From NCBI GenBank assembly GCA_018222405.1, contig JAAFAI010000011.1, forward strand, positions 1 to 64,000: 64,000 bases of DNA, given 5' to 3'. Shown here in pieces: positions 48,113 through 57,470 of the stretch. Source of the DNA: Gammaproteobacteria bacterium (GTDB taxonomy: Bacteria; Pseudomonadota; Gammaproteobacteria; Enterobacterales; Alteromonadaceae). The translations under genes and the position numbers were made by a program. Position 1 is the stretch's first letter; each line of letters opens with the position of its first letter. The notes beneath the pieces were generated by a model. It made no database searches and had not been told where the DNA came from. It worked only from the letters and a program-made list of their open reading frames with translations.

Positions 48113-49171
48113 TCAGGCTAATTCGGTGGTAAGCAGACATTCTCTTAAAACCGTGGTAGCAAAACAGCCTGAGGGCAGGAAAAACCGTATGATTAATGTA
48201 TCACCTTGCTGATTGCATTCAAGCCGTTGGGGCCAAATAATCGCAGCGCGGCGTTCCATGCTGAGTTTCTGGTAGGCTAAAAACGATGTTACCTCTGGAT
48301 AACCGCCGGATATTTGTAGTTCTGCCGCTCTGGCTTCTTCGGCTGAGCCAATATCGCCCTTGCCCCACAGGGGGACAGTGGTGGATAAATCCTGTCGGTC
48401 TAATCGCTCGGCAAGGACTTCAGTTTCCTTATCGGCAACAAATATGCTGTTAGAACCGGTGAGGTTGATGACATCACCGGGTAAAATGGCCTGCAGGCGG
48501 CCCTCGGCAATGCGGGCCGACAGCATTTCATTAAACAACCAGCTGCGTAACGCTGATAATGCCATAGACCGCTTGTTGCGATTTTTAATGACCTCGCCAT
48601 TTAGCATGCGCTCTGCCATCAGCAGATTACCGCCACGGTTTACCTCGCCGCTTTCACTGATGCGCTGGATGCCAAAGCGTTGACTGCCATAATAATTGGG
48701 TACGCCTTGTTGGGCGGCCTGGTGGAGCCGGTTTATTACCGCTTCCGGGTCGCTCACGTCACGCAGGGTAATTTCAAAATTATTGCCTTTTAACTGCCCG
48801 GTGCGTAACTTTTTATTGTGGCGCTGTACCTGCAGAATACGCGTACCCTCAAGGGTAAATTCGTCCCAGTTAAATTCTGCTTTGCCCGGGACATGCAAAC
48901 CGAACCACTGCCGGGTGACGGCATATTTATCTTTGCGGCCGGCATAGGTGACCTGCCGGAGTGGCAAACCGCAGAAACTGGCCAGCTGCTCTGCCACAAA
49001 AGCGGTATTGAGCTGGGTTTTCTCAAGCTCGATATAGATATGCTCTCCCTCTCCGGACAGTGTATAGCCAAGCTCTTCGGTCACTCTGAAGTCTTCGACC
49101 TGTTGTTTCAGCAGCCCGCTGGCGACGGGCTTATCATTGAGGTACTGCCAGTGTTCCGTGTTTAACTGCAT
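48113..49171 (-). CDS. truD: tRNA pseudouridine(13) synthase
   Basis: About 352 residues. YAGRKDKYAVTRQWFGLHVP contains the catalytic Asp (GRKD), then KLRTGQLKGNNFEITLR and PNYYGSQRFG are TruD hallmarks. The start is taken at the ATG at 49171, which matches the E. coli N-terminus better. A GTG at 49180 overlapping the ispF stop is the alternative. It modifies U13 of tRNA-Glu. Confidence 0.95.
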   Translation of the reverse strand: MQLNTEHWQYLNDKPVASGLLKQQVEDFRVTEELGYTLSGEGEHIYIELEKTQLNTAFVAEQLASFCGLPLRQVTYAGRKDKYAVTRQWFGLHVPGKAEFNWDEFTLEGTRILQVQRHNKKLRTGQLKGNNFEITLRDVSDPEAVINRLHQAAQQGVPNYYGSQRFGIQRISESGEVNRGGNLLMAERMLNGEVIKNRNKRSMALSALRSWLFNEMLSARIAEGRLQAILPGDVINLTGSNSIFVADKETEVLAERLDRQDLSTTVPLWGKGDIGSAEEARAAELQISGGYPEVTSFLAYQKLSMERRAAIIWPQRLECNQQGDTLIIRFFLPSGCFATTVLRECLLTTELA

Positions 49172-49176
49172 GGTAT

Positions 49177-49647
49177 TCACTTAGTAATCAGCACCACTGC
49201 GTGTGCCGCAATGCCCTCTTTACGCCCGGCAAAACCGAGCTTTTCGGTGGTCGTGGCCTTCACATTGACTTGATCGGTGTCAACGGCGCAGTCTTCTGCC
49301 AACAGTTGCTGCATAGTAGCAATATGCGGGGCCATCTTGGGCGCCTGGGCAACGATAGTCATATCAGCATTGACCAGCTTATAGCCCAGGTTATGTAATC
49401 GGGCTATCACATCACGCAATAATCCGCGACTATCGGCACCGGCATAGGCGCTGTCAGTATCCGGGAAATGCTTACCGATATCGCCCAGTGCGGCCGCGCC
49501 TAACAATGCGTCGCAGAGGGCATGGATAAGTACGTCGCCGTCTGAGTGGGCCAGCAGACCCTGTTCATAGTCGATGGATACACCACCAATAGTAATCGGG
49601 CCTTCGCCGCCGAATTTGTGAACGTCGTAACCGTGTCCGATCCGCAT
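49177..49647 (-). CDS. ispF: 2-C-methyl-D-erythritol 2,4-cyclodiphosphate synthase
   Basis: 156 residues from the ATG at 49647 (AGGTAAG upstream); the GTG three codons earlier is less likely, as the family starts [13 protein letters not shown]. The zinc ligands D and H in GYDVH, and [20 protein letters not shown], are intact. It makes the cyclodiphosphate of the MEP isoprenoid pathway. It follows ispD closely. Confidence 0.96.
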   Translation of the reverse strand: MRIGHGYDVHKFGGEGPITIGGVSIDYEQGLLAHSDGDVLIHALCDALLGAAALGDIGKHFPDTDSAYAGADSRGLLRDVIARLHNLGYKLVNADMTIVAQAPKMAPHIATMQQLLAEDCAVDTDQVNVKATTTEKLGFAGRKEGIAAHAVVLITK

Positions 49648-49656
49648 ATGTGTCAC

Positions 49657-50397
49657 TTACCTGCTTTGTTGTAAATAAAATTGCGCCAGCGGCAAATCTG
49701 CCGGACGGGTAATCTTGATGTTGGCCGGATCGCTGTCGATTAACTCAACCGTGTAACCGGCAAATTCCATGGCTGAGGCTTCATCGGTGACCACTGCGCC
49801 AGCCGATAATGCTGCCGCCAGCGCATCACGCAATCTATCAGCTCTGAATAACTGAGGCGTCAGCGCATGCCAGAGGTTATCCCGCTCTTCCGTTTTAAGC
49901 ACTACCGGGTTGGCAGCCTCTGCGCTGGCGCGTTTCATGGTGTCGCGAACCGGCGTAGCCAGGATACCGCCCCCAAAATTGTCTGCATCAATGCGCTCAA
50001 TTAAGCGGCTAATGTCGCTACTGTTTACGCAGGGACGCGCGGCATCATGCACCAGCGCCCACTCGTTGCTATCTAACTCAGCCAGGGCATTGTTTACCGA
50101 CTCAGCGCGACTTGCGCCTCCGTCTACTATAGTCAGCCATGGTGCATTCTGCAGCGACAACTGGCTAAAGTATTGGTCGTCGGGACTCAGGGCAACTACC
50201 ACCCGGGATATGGCGGGATGGGCCGCCAGTTTTAATAAGGTGTGCTCCAGAATCGTATGCGAGCCAATGGTAAGATACTGCTTAGGGCGGTCGGCCTGCA
50301 TCCGTGAACCAATACCCGCCGCGGGAACCACGGCAACAATGGATATATTAGCTGTGCTCAAAAGTCTGTTTCTCTTTGTTGTTTTTTTGATGGTCAT
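49657..50397 (-). CDS. ispD: 2-C-methyl-D-erythritol 4-phosphate cytidylyltransferase
   Basis: 246 residues. PAAGIGSRMQADRPKQYLTI is the nucleotide loop; VHDAARPCV and VTDEASAMEF are later signatures. The first 16 residues are non-family and no clear ribosome site precedes the ATG, so an internal TTG about 12 codons later is possible. It transfers CMP to methylerythritol phosphate in the MEP pathway. It lies downstream of ftsB. Confidence 0.94.
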   Translation of the reverse strand: MTIKKTTKRNRLLSTANISIVAVVPAAGIGSRMQADRPKQYLTIGSHTILEHTLLKLAAHPAISRVVVALSPDDQYFSQLSLQNAPWLTIVDGGASRAESVNNALAELDSNEWALVHDAARPCVNSSDISRLIERIDADNFGGGILATPVRDTMKRASAEAANPVVLKTEERDNLWHALTPQLFRADRLRDALAAALSAGAVVTDEASAMEFAGYTVELIDSDPANIKITRPADLPLAQFYLQQSR

Positions 50398-50437
50398 TGT
50401 TGGGGGGGATTAATGAAACCAACGCTAACTGTGCCAC

Positions 50438-50737
50438 TTAGTCATCTTCGCTGGGCAGTATGCGGTAAAAGGTTTCACCCCGTTTGATCAGGCCAAGCTC
50501 GTTTCTTGCTCTTTCTTCAACCGCCTCAAGGCCAATAGTGAGGTCGCTGATGTCAGCCTTTAACAGCGCATTACGCTGCACCAGGTTGGCGTTTTGCTGG
50601 TGCTGCTTTTGCACTTCCTGTTGTTTGGCCAGATAGTCGGGAATACTGTTTTTCCCGAGCCACAGGCGATACTGCAGCGCACCTAACAGCGCCAGCAGAA
50701 TAAAAAGGATTGCCCGATCTCGCCACACAATGAACAC
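50438..50737 (-). CDS. ftsB: Cell division protein FtsB
   Basis: 99 residues. One N-terminal membrane segment (about 9-25) ends in LQYRLWLGKNSIPDY. A coiled coil follows, then EAVEERARNELGLIKRGETF, the family signature. It bridges FtsL and FtsQ at the division site. The start is GTG. It heads the ispD-ispF-truD-surE-pcm-yqaA-nlpD-rpoS block. Confidence 0.94.
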   Translation of the reverse strand: MFIVWRDRAILFILLALLGALQYRLWLGKNSIPDYLAKQQEVQKQHQQNANLVQRNALLKADISDLTIGLEAVEERARNELGLIKRGETFYRILPSEDD

Positions 50738-50777
50738 CTGTTCGAATTAATCGAAGTTATTATGCCGCGCCGGATGC

Positions 50778-52490
50778 TCAACGTCCATCCAGTTTATCGA
50801 ACAGTTTGTTCAGCAGCTTGTCTTTCTGTTTTTCCACCGCATTTTTAAAGGTCGCCTGCAGTAACTCCTGCAATGCGGCTTCATCGCGCTGAGTGGCGCT
50901 CATCCAGGTTGATATATTGCCCAGCTCGCTGGCCAGGTTGTCATCCTGACTGCCTACCAACCCCTGTAATTTACTATTCAGTTCGTTGAGTTTGTCCTGC
51001 TGTGAGGTGCTGAGGCTGGATAGTGCCGCGTTGGCTAACTGGCGGTCGAGGTCAGACGAAAAGCCAAAGTCTGGGGCACTTAAGGTACCGCCAATGTTCA
51101 TAGTCATATCAAGCTGCTGCAGACTGTCGAGCAGGCTGGCAATGGCCTTGGTCAGGTTGTCGCTGCCCGTTGCTGCCATGGTCAGCTTAGTCAAATCGAC
51201 GGTGCCCGAACCATCCAGCACGTTATCGGTAATTTTAAGCGAGCCGCTGGCCGCCAGTAAGGCCTGTTTAATGGAGGCGTCAAGGCGCGGATTATCACTC
51301 AGCGAGACACTGTCTAATAATAAGCCGGCAATCTGCCAGGTCTGCGATGCATCCAGCCCGTCAGAATCCATAAAAAACTGCCCTTGCGTGGCAAACTTTT
51401 GGGCACCGTCGGCAGCGGCATTGAGTATGAAGGTAGTAGGGTTGCCAAATTCCGAGTGCTGGTTGGTGATATTTTTCCAGTCACCGGTAAGTAAGGTATC
51501 CTGCCAGTTAACGGACAGGTTGGCCTGCCTGATTAACACCTGCAGTAACGTACCGGACTGATCCTCTGCAACCGGCGTTTCGCCGCCCTTAAGTAAGGGC
51601 ACCAGTAGATCAAAGGCGCTGAATAAATAGCGGTTATACTGAGCCGCTTTATCGCCAAATACCGCTTCGGTTAGCTGTGACAGGGCGGCCTGATCGCCAG
51701 CATAAACACCTTTAAGCAGTTGATAATCCTGCTCTGGTGCAGCTTTTAAGGTTTTCAAAGCGCCGCTCATTGCGGTTCTTGCCTCACTGGCCTTTTCTCT
51801 GAACCTGGTGATTTTTTCTTTATCGGTGCGAATTTGTTGCTTTAATTCATCAAAAACTGCTTTGGCTTTTACTACTTCTGCCGGATTTTTAAAGTCGGTG
51901 TCGCGAAGTTTCTGAATTTCTGCTTTGTAAAACTCTAGGCGGGATTTGTCTGGCAACGCCTGATAGTCAGTTTTAAGCTCGGTGGCGTAGGTGTCGTAGG
52001 TTGTTTTGGCGTCTTCCACTGCCGCGGTCGTTTTCAGTGGCGAACGTTCCAGCAATTCATCTACCGTTGGCAGGGCTTCTTTCGCTTCGCTAAGGAGTTC
52101 ATCGAAGCTTTGTCCCTCAGGTTGGCGCAGTACTTTGCCCGGCGCAGGACGCGGCTGATTAAAGGCAACATCCAGCAAATCTACCTGATTCATAATCAGT
52201 TGGTCAGACAATAAGGGCATCAGTTCCACATCGCCGGCCAGACGTCCTACTACCAGTTGATTGTTTTGTGGCTGAGCCGGATCGGTAAAGCCTATCTCCG
52301 AAACTTCGACTTCCAGAGGGAACAACCTGTGCTCAAAGCTGCCAATGTTTACTTCTGCGCCATGGGCCTCAGTTAGCTGGGCTTCCAGCACTGATTTAAT
52401 CAGCATATCGGCAAACAGCCAGTAGATAATCACCGGAGTGAGAATTATCCCTGCTATCCAGACGGTAAATTTAGCGGCTCGACTCTGCAT
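50778..52490 (-). CDS. TIGR03545-type AsmA-like membrane-anchored protein
   Basis: 570 residues from the ATG at 52490 with GGAGC before it. One N-terminal membrane segment (IAGIILTPVIIYWLFADMLI) is followed by a large periplasmic part with a DUF748/AsmA-like beginning (GSFEHRLFPLEVEVSEIGFT). A coiled-coil middle comes next, and the C-terminal region has repeats on regulated helices. The pattern fits the TIGR03545 family found in gammaproteobacteria, of unknown function. It lies 41 bp upstream of ftsB on the same strand. AsmA-like proteins are often tied to envelope lipid transport, which is only inference here. Confidence 0.7.
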   Translation of the reverse strand: MQSRAAKFTVWIAGIILTPVIIYWLFADMLIKSVLEAQLTEAHGAEVNIGSFEHRLFPLEVEVSEIGFTDPAQPQNNQLVVGRLAGDVELMPLLSDQLIMNQVDLLDVAFNQPRPAPGKVLRQPEGQSFDELLSEAKEALPTVDELLERSPLKTTAAVEDAKTTYDTYATELKTDYQALPDKSRLEFYKAEIQKLRDTDFKNPAEVVKAKAVFDELKQQIRTDKEKITRFREKASEARTAMSGALKTLKAAPEQDYQLLKGVYAGDQAALSQLTEAVFGDKAAQYNRYLFSAFDLLVPLLKGGETPVAEDQSGTLLQVLIRQANLSVNWQDTLLTGDWKNITNQHSEFGNPTTFILNAAADGAQKFATQGQFFMDSDGLDASQTWQIAGLLLDSVSLSDNPRLDASIKQALLAASGSLKITDNVLDGSGTVDLTKLTMAATGSDNLTKAIASLLDSLQQLDMTMNIGGTLSAPDFGFSSDLDRQLANAALSSLSTSQQDKLNELNSKLQGLVGSQDDNLASELGNISTWMSATQRDEAALQELLQATFKNAVEKQKDKLLNKLFDKLDGR

Positions 52491-52819
52491 AACTTGCTCC
52501 TTTACTGAAATACACGCCATTTCCGTCAGGCTGTTAGATATCGCACAGCGACGCAGTGCACCGGCTCAGCCTTGACGCGCAAAAACTGGCCGGTTAATGT
52601 GGCAACAAAATCTTACGTTAGTTCACCGGCTTTCTCGTCACGGGCAGGTTGGGGGGAATACCCCGGCGCAGTCGTCTTGGTTAGAATACATAACCTTTGT
52701 TAACAAAGCGCATCAAAAGGCGCTTCTACAAATAAAACAGTGATCTGTATTCAAACTGCCGCGTTAAAAAACGGTGATAATCTTAATTTTTATACGACAG
52801 AAAGTACACAAGGGGTTCA
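52491..52819. other. Divergent intergenic region TIGR03545 gene / putA
   Basis: 329 bp without a gene. It contains a 14-base perfect palindrome (52695-52708), an overlapping hairpin AAGCGC/GCGCTT (52706-52725) and CCGCGTTAAAAAACGG near 52760. GATAAT near 52774 may be the putA -10 element. AAGGGG stands before the putA ATG. Confidence 0.55.
52695..52708. promoter_or_regulatory. Perfect palindrome upstream of putA
   Basis: CTTTGTTAACAAAG is fully self-complementary, 112 bases before the putA start. It is a likely operator for a dimeric regulator; which one is unknown. Because PutA here lacks its DNA-binding domain, an external regulator must act. Confidence 0.4.
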
Positions 52820-55800
52820 ATGTTAACTAAAAGCACGTTTACGACTACCAGCCCGATCCGTCAGTTGATCCGCGATTATTATCGCATCCCCGAAACTGAC
52901 GCGGTCGATCAGATCCTGCCGATTGCCGAAGTCAATCCCCGCGCCCGCAGCCGGGCATGGGAACGCGCCCGACGCATGGTGCTTAAGATTCGGCGTGAGC
53001 AGGAGGGCCACGGTGGCGTTGACGCTCTGCTAAATGAATATTCTCTGTCTACCTCGGAAGGGGTGGTATTAATGTGTCTGGCGGAAGCGTTATTACGGGT
53101 GCCGGATAAAGACACCCAGGACGAACTGATCCGCGATAAATTATCCAAAGGTCAGTGGACCCCGCACCTGGGCAACAGTGAATCCCTGTTTGTTAACGCT
53201 TCATCATGGGGCCTGTTGTTTACCGGCAACATGGTTAACTATGCCGACAAACGTAAGAGCGAGCAGTTTGGCCTGCTGAAAAAGACCTTGGGTCGCCTTG
53301 GCGAACCGGTGATCCGCCGGGCTATGAATATTGCTATGCGCGTGATGGGCCGTCAGTTTGTCATGGGCGAAAGCATCGAAGATGCGGTAGAACGCGCACA
53401 GGAAAAAGAAAAGAAAGGGTATGTATATTCTTACGATATGCTTGGTGAGGGGGCCCGCACCTTTGCCGATGCTGATCGTTATTACGATGCCTATGTAAAA
53501 GCTATTAAAGTAATTGGTAAAGCCGCTGCCGGTAAAGGGCCGCGAAAGTCGCCCGGTATTTCGGTAAAACTGTCAGCAATCCATCCACGCTATGAGTTTT
53601 CTCACTATGAGCGGGTGATGGAAGAGCTGCCAGAAAGACTTAAATCATTGTGTATGATGGCCAAGGAATACGATATTGGCCTCACAGTCGATGCGGAAGA
53701 AGCAGACCGGCTTGAGACTTCGCTGGATATTATCGAGAAAGTATTCCGCGATCCGGATCTTGATGGCTGGGAAGGATTTGGTCTGGCCGTCCAGGCTTAT
53801 CAGAAACGTGCCATACATGTTATTGAGTGGCTGCGCGAGCTGACCCTGGATGTTGGCCGTAAAATGATGGTTCGCCTGGTAAAAGGGGCGTACTGGGATA
53901 CCGAAATTAAGCTTACCCAAACAGCCGGCGTGGATGCGTTTCCGGTGTTCACCCGTAAATCGTCTACCGACGTGTCCTACCATGCCTGTGCTAATCAGTT
54001 GCTGGAATACCGGGATACGATTTATCCTCAATTTGCTACGCATAACGCCTACACCGCCTCGGTTATCGTTGAGCTGGCCGGTGATGACAAGCAGGGTTTT
54101 GAGTTCCAGTGTCTGCATGGTATGGGCGATACCCTGTACGATCAGGTGGTTACCGAAGAACAAATACAGTGCCGGGTGTATGCGCCGGTTGGTATTCATG
54201 AAGATCTGCTGGCTTATCTGGTACGCCGCTTACTGGAAAATGGCGCTAACTCTTCGTTCGTTAACGCCATTGTGGACGATAGCAAGCCGGTAGAGGCGCT
54301 GCTTGAGGACCCGGTAGAGCTGACTCAGCGTCTGACGTACCGCTATAACAAGCAAATTAATAAGGCTTCAGAGCTGTTTGCTCCGGAGCGGGTCAATTCC
54401 AAAGGCATGGATCTTACCGATCTGAATACCGTTAACACTCTCAAGTACAACTTAGGGCGTTATGCACGTCAGTACGTTGTGCAGCCAGAAGATGTGCCGG
54501 AAGGTGCGGTGGCGGTGAAGAACCCGGCCAACCTCAACGATATTGTGGGTTATCACCATTATGCCGATGAAGCGGCAATCAAAAAGGCCCTCGATAATGC
54601 CGAAAGTGGTTTCCAGGAGTGGTCGGAGCGCTCTGCCAGTGAACGGGCGATGCTGCTGAATCAGGTCGCGGATTCCCTGGAACGGCATATGGACGAGCTG
54701 ATTGCGATTTGTATTCGTGAGGCGGGTAAGGTAACCCAGGATTCTATCGACGAAGTTCGTGAAGCCGTGGACTTTTGTCGCTATTACGCTGCCAGGGCTG
54801 TGGAGCTTAGTCAGGATGAACGTCTGGTACCTCGTGGCGTGGTACTTTGTATCAGCCCGTGGAACTTCCCGCTGGCCATTTTCCTTGGTCAGGTGGTTGC
54901 CGCGCTGGCAACCGGTAATACCGTGGTGGCCAAACCGGCAGAGCAAACCAGTATGATTGCCCTGCGTGCGGTGCAGATGATGCGCTCGGTGGGCTTACCG
55001 GATAACGCCTTGCAACTGGTTATTGCCAAAGGACCGGATGTAGGTAACGTATTACTGCCGGATGAGCGCATTAAAGCGGTTATTTTTACCGGTTCCACCC
55101 AAACCGGTACGCTGATTTCCAAAACACTGGCCCAGCGTGGTGGCGAACAGGTGCCATTGATTGCCGAGACCGGCGGCCAGAACTGTATGATTGTCGATTC
55201 AACTGCACTGCCTGAGCAGGTGGTGGATGACGTTATTCATTCCGGATTCCAGAGTGCCGGTCAGCGTTGTTCTGCTTTGCGGGTCCTGTTTGTTCAGGAA
55301 GACATTGCCGACAACCTCATCAAAATGCTCACCGGTGCGGTGAAAGAGCTGACCATCGACGACCCGTCTTGGTTGAGTACCGATGTAGGCCCGGTCATTG
55401 ACCAGAAAGCCCTGTCTTCGCTGCAGGAGCATGCCGAATACATGAAGGAAAACGGCAAGTTGCTTTATCAGTCAGAGCTGCCGGAAAGCGCCAAAGACGG
55501 CACTTTCTTCCCGCCAACCCTTTATGAGATCAGTGATTTAAGCGTTTTAAAACGCGAGGTGTTCGGTCCGGTTGTGCACGTAGTGCGCTTTAAAGGTAAA
55601 GAGCTGGATAAAGTGCTTAAGCAAATTAATGATACCGGTTATGGCCTGACCATGGGTATTCATTCCCGTATTGAAGAGCGGGCCTATGAACTGGCGGCAC
55701 GTTCCCGCGTAGGTAACGTGTACATCAACCGGAATATGATTGGTGCCATTGTGGGCGTTCAGCCGTTTGGTGGCCGTGGATTATCCGGCACCGGGCCCAA

Positions 55801-56620
55801 AGCGGGCGGCCCAAACTACCTGTCGCGCCTGATGATGGAAAAAGCGACGCCGAAACCAACCATTCTGGAAGAGCCTGAAAGTATCGATGATGCGTTGTCG
55901 GGTGGTGAAGCCCAGTACGAAGAAGCGGCTGCCATTATGCGTAAGGCTACCGAGACCGAAGAAACCTGGCGCTATCTGCCACTGCATGAGCGGATTTCCA
56001 AGGTACGTCAGCTGCTGGCTAAACTGGCAACGGTAGATATTGTTGAGGAGTTAGCCGATGACCTTAACCGCACACTGGCTTCTGCCCGCTCGCAGTTAAT
56101 CAGCATCGATAAAAAGCTTGCGAAGCCCACTGTACTGCCTGGTCCAACGGGTGAATCGAATAAACTTTACCTTGAGCCTCGCGGCGTACTGGTATGTTTC
56201 GCCGATAAGGAAGTGGCATTTGAATACTGGATGCTGTCTATCGTGTCCGCCCTGGCTACCGGTAACTGCGTGGTGTCTGTTGTTTCTGACTTGTTCTACG
56301 AAGAGGCGCTGGCAGTGAAAGAGAAGTTTAAGGCAGTAGGTGCGCCCGATGGTGTGTTCCAGGTTGCCAGACTAAGCCACCTCGATGCGCTGTTAATGGA
56401 TGAGCAACTGGCCGGGGTGGTCGTCGACAGTAATACCGAGCGTACTGCTCACATTACTGCGATGCTGGCCGAACGTCAGGGCGCTATCCTGCCGGTAATT
56501 ACCGCTGAATATAACGATAAGCTGATTCAGCGTCTGATGACTGAGAAGACTATCAGTATCGATACGACGGCATCAGGCGGTAATACCTCACTGATGACCA
56601 TGGTGGATGAAGACGAATAA
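52820..56620 (+). CDS. putA: Bifunctional proline dehydrogenase / glutamate-semialdehyde dehydrogenase
   Basis: 1266 residues. The proline dehydrogenase barrel fills about 80-480 (MVRLVKGAYWDTEIK, CLHGMGDTLYDQV). The aldehyde dehydrogenase part fills about 560-1020, with SPWNFPLAIFLGQVVAALA, AETGGQNCMIVD and GQRCSALR with the catalytic Cys. A further C-terminal ALDH-superfamily-like domain without catalytic residues closes it. The N-terminal ribbon-helix-helix domain of E. coli PutA (about 50 residues) is missing: the protein starts at the segment matching residue ~90 of E. coli. It oxidises proline to glutamate at the membrane. Confidence 0.96.
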   Translation: MLTKSTFTTTSPIRQLIRDYYRIPETDAVDQILPIAEVNPRARSRAWERARRMVLKIRREQEGHGGVDALLNEYSLSTSEGVVLMCLAEALLRVPDKDTQDELIRDKLSKGQWTPHLGNSESLFVNASSWGLLFTGNMVNYADKRKSEQFGLLKKTLGRLGEPVIRRAMNIAMRVMGRQFVMGESIEDAVERAQEKEKKGYVYSYDMLGEGARTFADADRYYDAYVKAIKVIGKAAAGKGPRKSPGISVKLSAIHPRYEFSHYERVMEELPERLKSLCMMAKEYDIGLTVDAEEADRLETSLDIIEKVFRDPDLDGWEGFGLAVQAYQKRAIHVIEWLRELTLDVGRKMMVRLVKGAYWDTEIKLTQTAGVDAFPVFTRKSSTDVSYHACANQLLEYRDTIYPQFATHNAYTASVIVELAGDDKQGFEFQCLHGMGDTLYDQVVTEEQIQCRVYAPVGIHEDLLAYLVRRLLENGANSSFVNAIVDDSKPVEALLEDPVELTQRLTYRYNKQINKASELFAPERVNSKGMDLTDLNTVNTLKYNLGRYARQYVVQPEDVPEGAVAVKNPANLNDIVGYHHYADEAAIKKALDNAESGFQEWSERSASERAMLLNQVADSLERHMDELIAICIREAGKVTQDSIDEVREAVDFCRYYAARAVELSQDERLVPRGVVLCISPWNFPLAIFLGQVVAALATGNTVVAKPAEQTSMIALRAVQMMRSVGLPDNALQLVIAKGPDVGNVLLPDERIKAVIFTGSTQTGTLISKTLAQRGGEQVPLIAETGGQNCMIVDSTALPEQVVDDVIHSGFQSAGQRCSALRVLFVQEDIADNLIKMLTGAVKELTIDDPSWLSTDVGPVIDQKALSSLQEHAEYMKENGKLLYQSELPESAKDGTFFPPTLYEISDLSVLKREVFGPVVHVVRFKGKELDKVLKQINDTGYGLTMGIHSRIEERAYELAARSRVGNVYINRNMIGAIVGVQPFGGRGLSGTGPKAGGPNYLSRLMMEKATPKPTILEEPESIDDALSGGEAQYEEAAAIMRKATETEETWRYLPLHERISKVRQLLAKLATVDIVEELADDLNRTLASARSQLISIDKKLAKPTVLPGPTGESNKLYLEPRGVLVCFADKEVAFEYWMLSIVSALATGNCVVSVVSDLFYEEALAVKEKFKAVGAPDGVFQVARLSHLDALLMDEQLAGVVVDSNTERTAHITAMLAERQGAILPVITAEYNDKLIQRLMTEKTISIDTTASGGNTSLMTMVDEDE

Positions 56621-56636
56621 CTCATTTGTCAAAAAG

Positions 56637-56669
56637 CAAAAAAGGGCGCTTTAACAAGCGCCCTTTTTG
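56637..56669. terminator. Bidirectional terminator putA / SH3 gene
   Basis: AAAAGGGCGCTT (56641-56652) pairs with AAGCGCCCTTTT (56657-56668) around TAAC, with A and T runs on the sides. It serves both convergent genes. Confidence 0.94.
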
Positions 56670-56687
56670 ATCGGGTCAGGAAAACTA

Positions 56688-57290
56688 TTACATCCAGGAG
56701 TCGTTGCGGCGACGTCGTTTGGGAATAAAGGTCACGATAATACCAAGTAAAACACCTGCGCCCGCAACGATACCGCCATAACTGAACATTCTGTAACGCT
56801 CCTGGGTATCCTGATCGCTGATTTGCGCCTCCAGCGACGATACCGACTGCTGTGATTCATTCAGCGCCGCTTCCAACTGAGCATTTTGTTGTTTTACCTG
56901 TGCCAGCTCCTGGCTAAGCTGGGTGTTGCGTGACTGTACCCGGTTGAGCTGTTGTTCGCTGTCGGCCAAACGCTGGCTCAACTGCGGCAATTGCGCCCGG
57001 CGCGATATGGTGTCGATAAGATACTGAGTTTCCACCCAGCCCTCACGACCGTCGGCATCGCTGATTTGAGCAAAATCATTTTCGCTGTTGGTTTGCAGCA
57101 CGGTTACCGGCAACCCGGCTTCAATAGAGCCCAGGATCCGGTAGTTACGCCCCGGCCCGGAATGCATGTAAACAATAAGGTTATCGGCAATATAGTGATC
57201 GCTATCGGCCGTTAAGTTGTCTGAAGATTGTTGAGCCGCGGCTGGCAGGCTTACAATAACCAGGCCGAAAAGAAAAGGTAGCAGGCGCAT
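56688..57290 (-). CDS. TIGR04211-type SH3 domain envelope protein
   Basis: 200 residues from the ATG at 57290, chosen for the signal peptide MRLLPFLFGLVIVSLPAAAQ and AGAGAC before it. A bacterial SH3 domain (IADNLIVYMHSGPGRNYRIL ... GWVETQYL) is followed by a coiled coil (about 100-165), a membrane helix near 175-193 and a basic tail KRRRRN. This matches the YgiM/TIGR04211 layout. YgiM neighbours the ygiF-type gene in E. coli-like genomes too, as here. Confidence 0.87.
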   Translation of the reverse strand: MRLLPFLFGLVIVSLPAAAQQSSDNLTADSDHYIADNLIVYMHSGPGRNYRILGSIEAGLPVTVLQTNSENDFAQISDADGREGWVETQYLIDTISRRAQLPQLSQRLADSEQQLNRVQSRNTQLSQELAQVKQQNAQLEAALNESQQSVSSLEAQISDQDTQERYRMFSYGGIVAGAGVLLGIIVTFIPKRRRRNDSWM

Positions 57291-57470
57291 GAGTGTCTCT
57301 ACATCATAAAATAATGCTCTGATGTTAGGGGCTGATACCATGAAAGGCAAGTGCTTCCCGACATACATTGTTATTGCTGGTGCTCTGCGCGTGACGCCTA
57401 TTGCTAAATAACCCATCGGCAGGTAATGTAGCCGGACTATCTCGCAACTGCTTATGAGTACGACTGTTCC

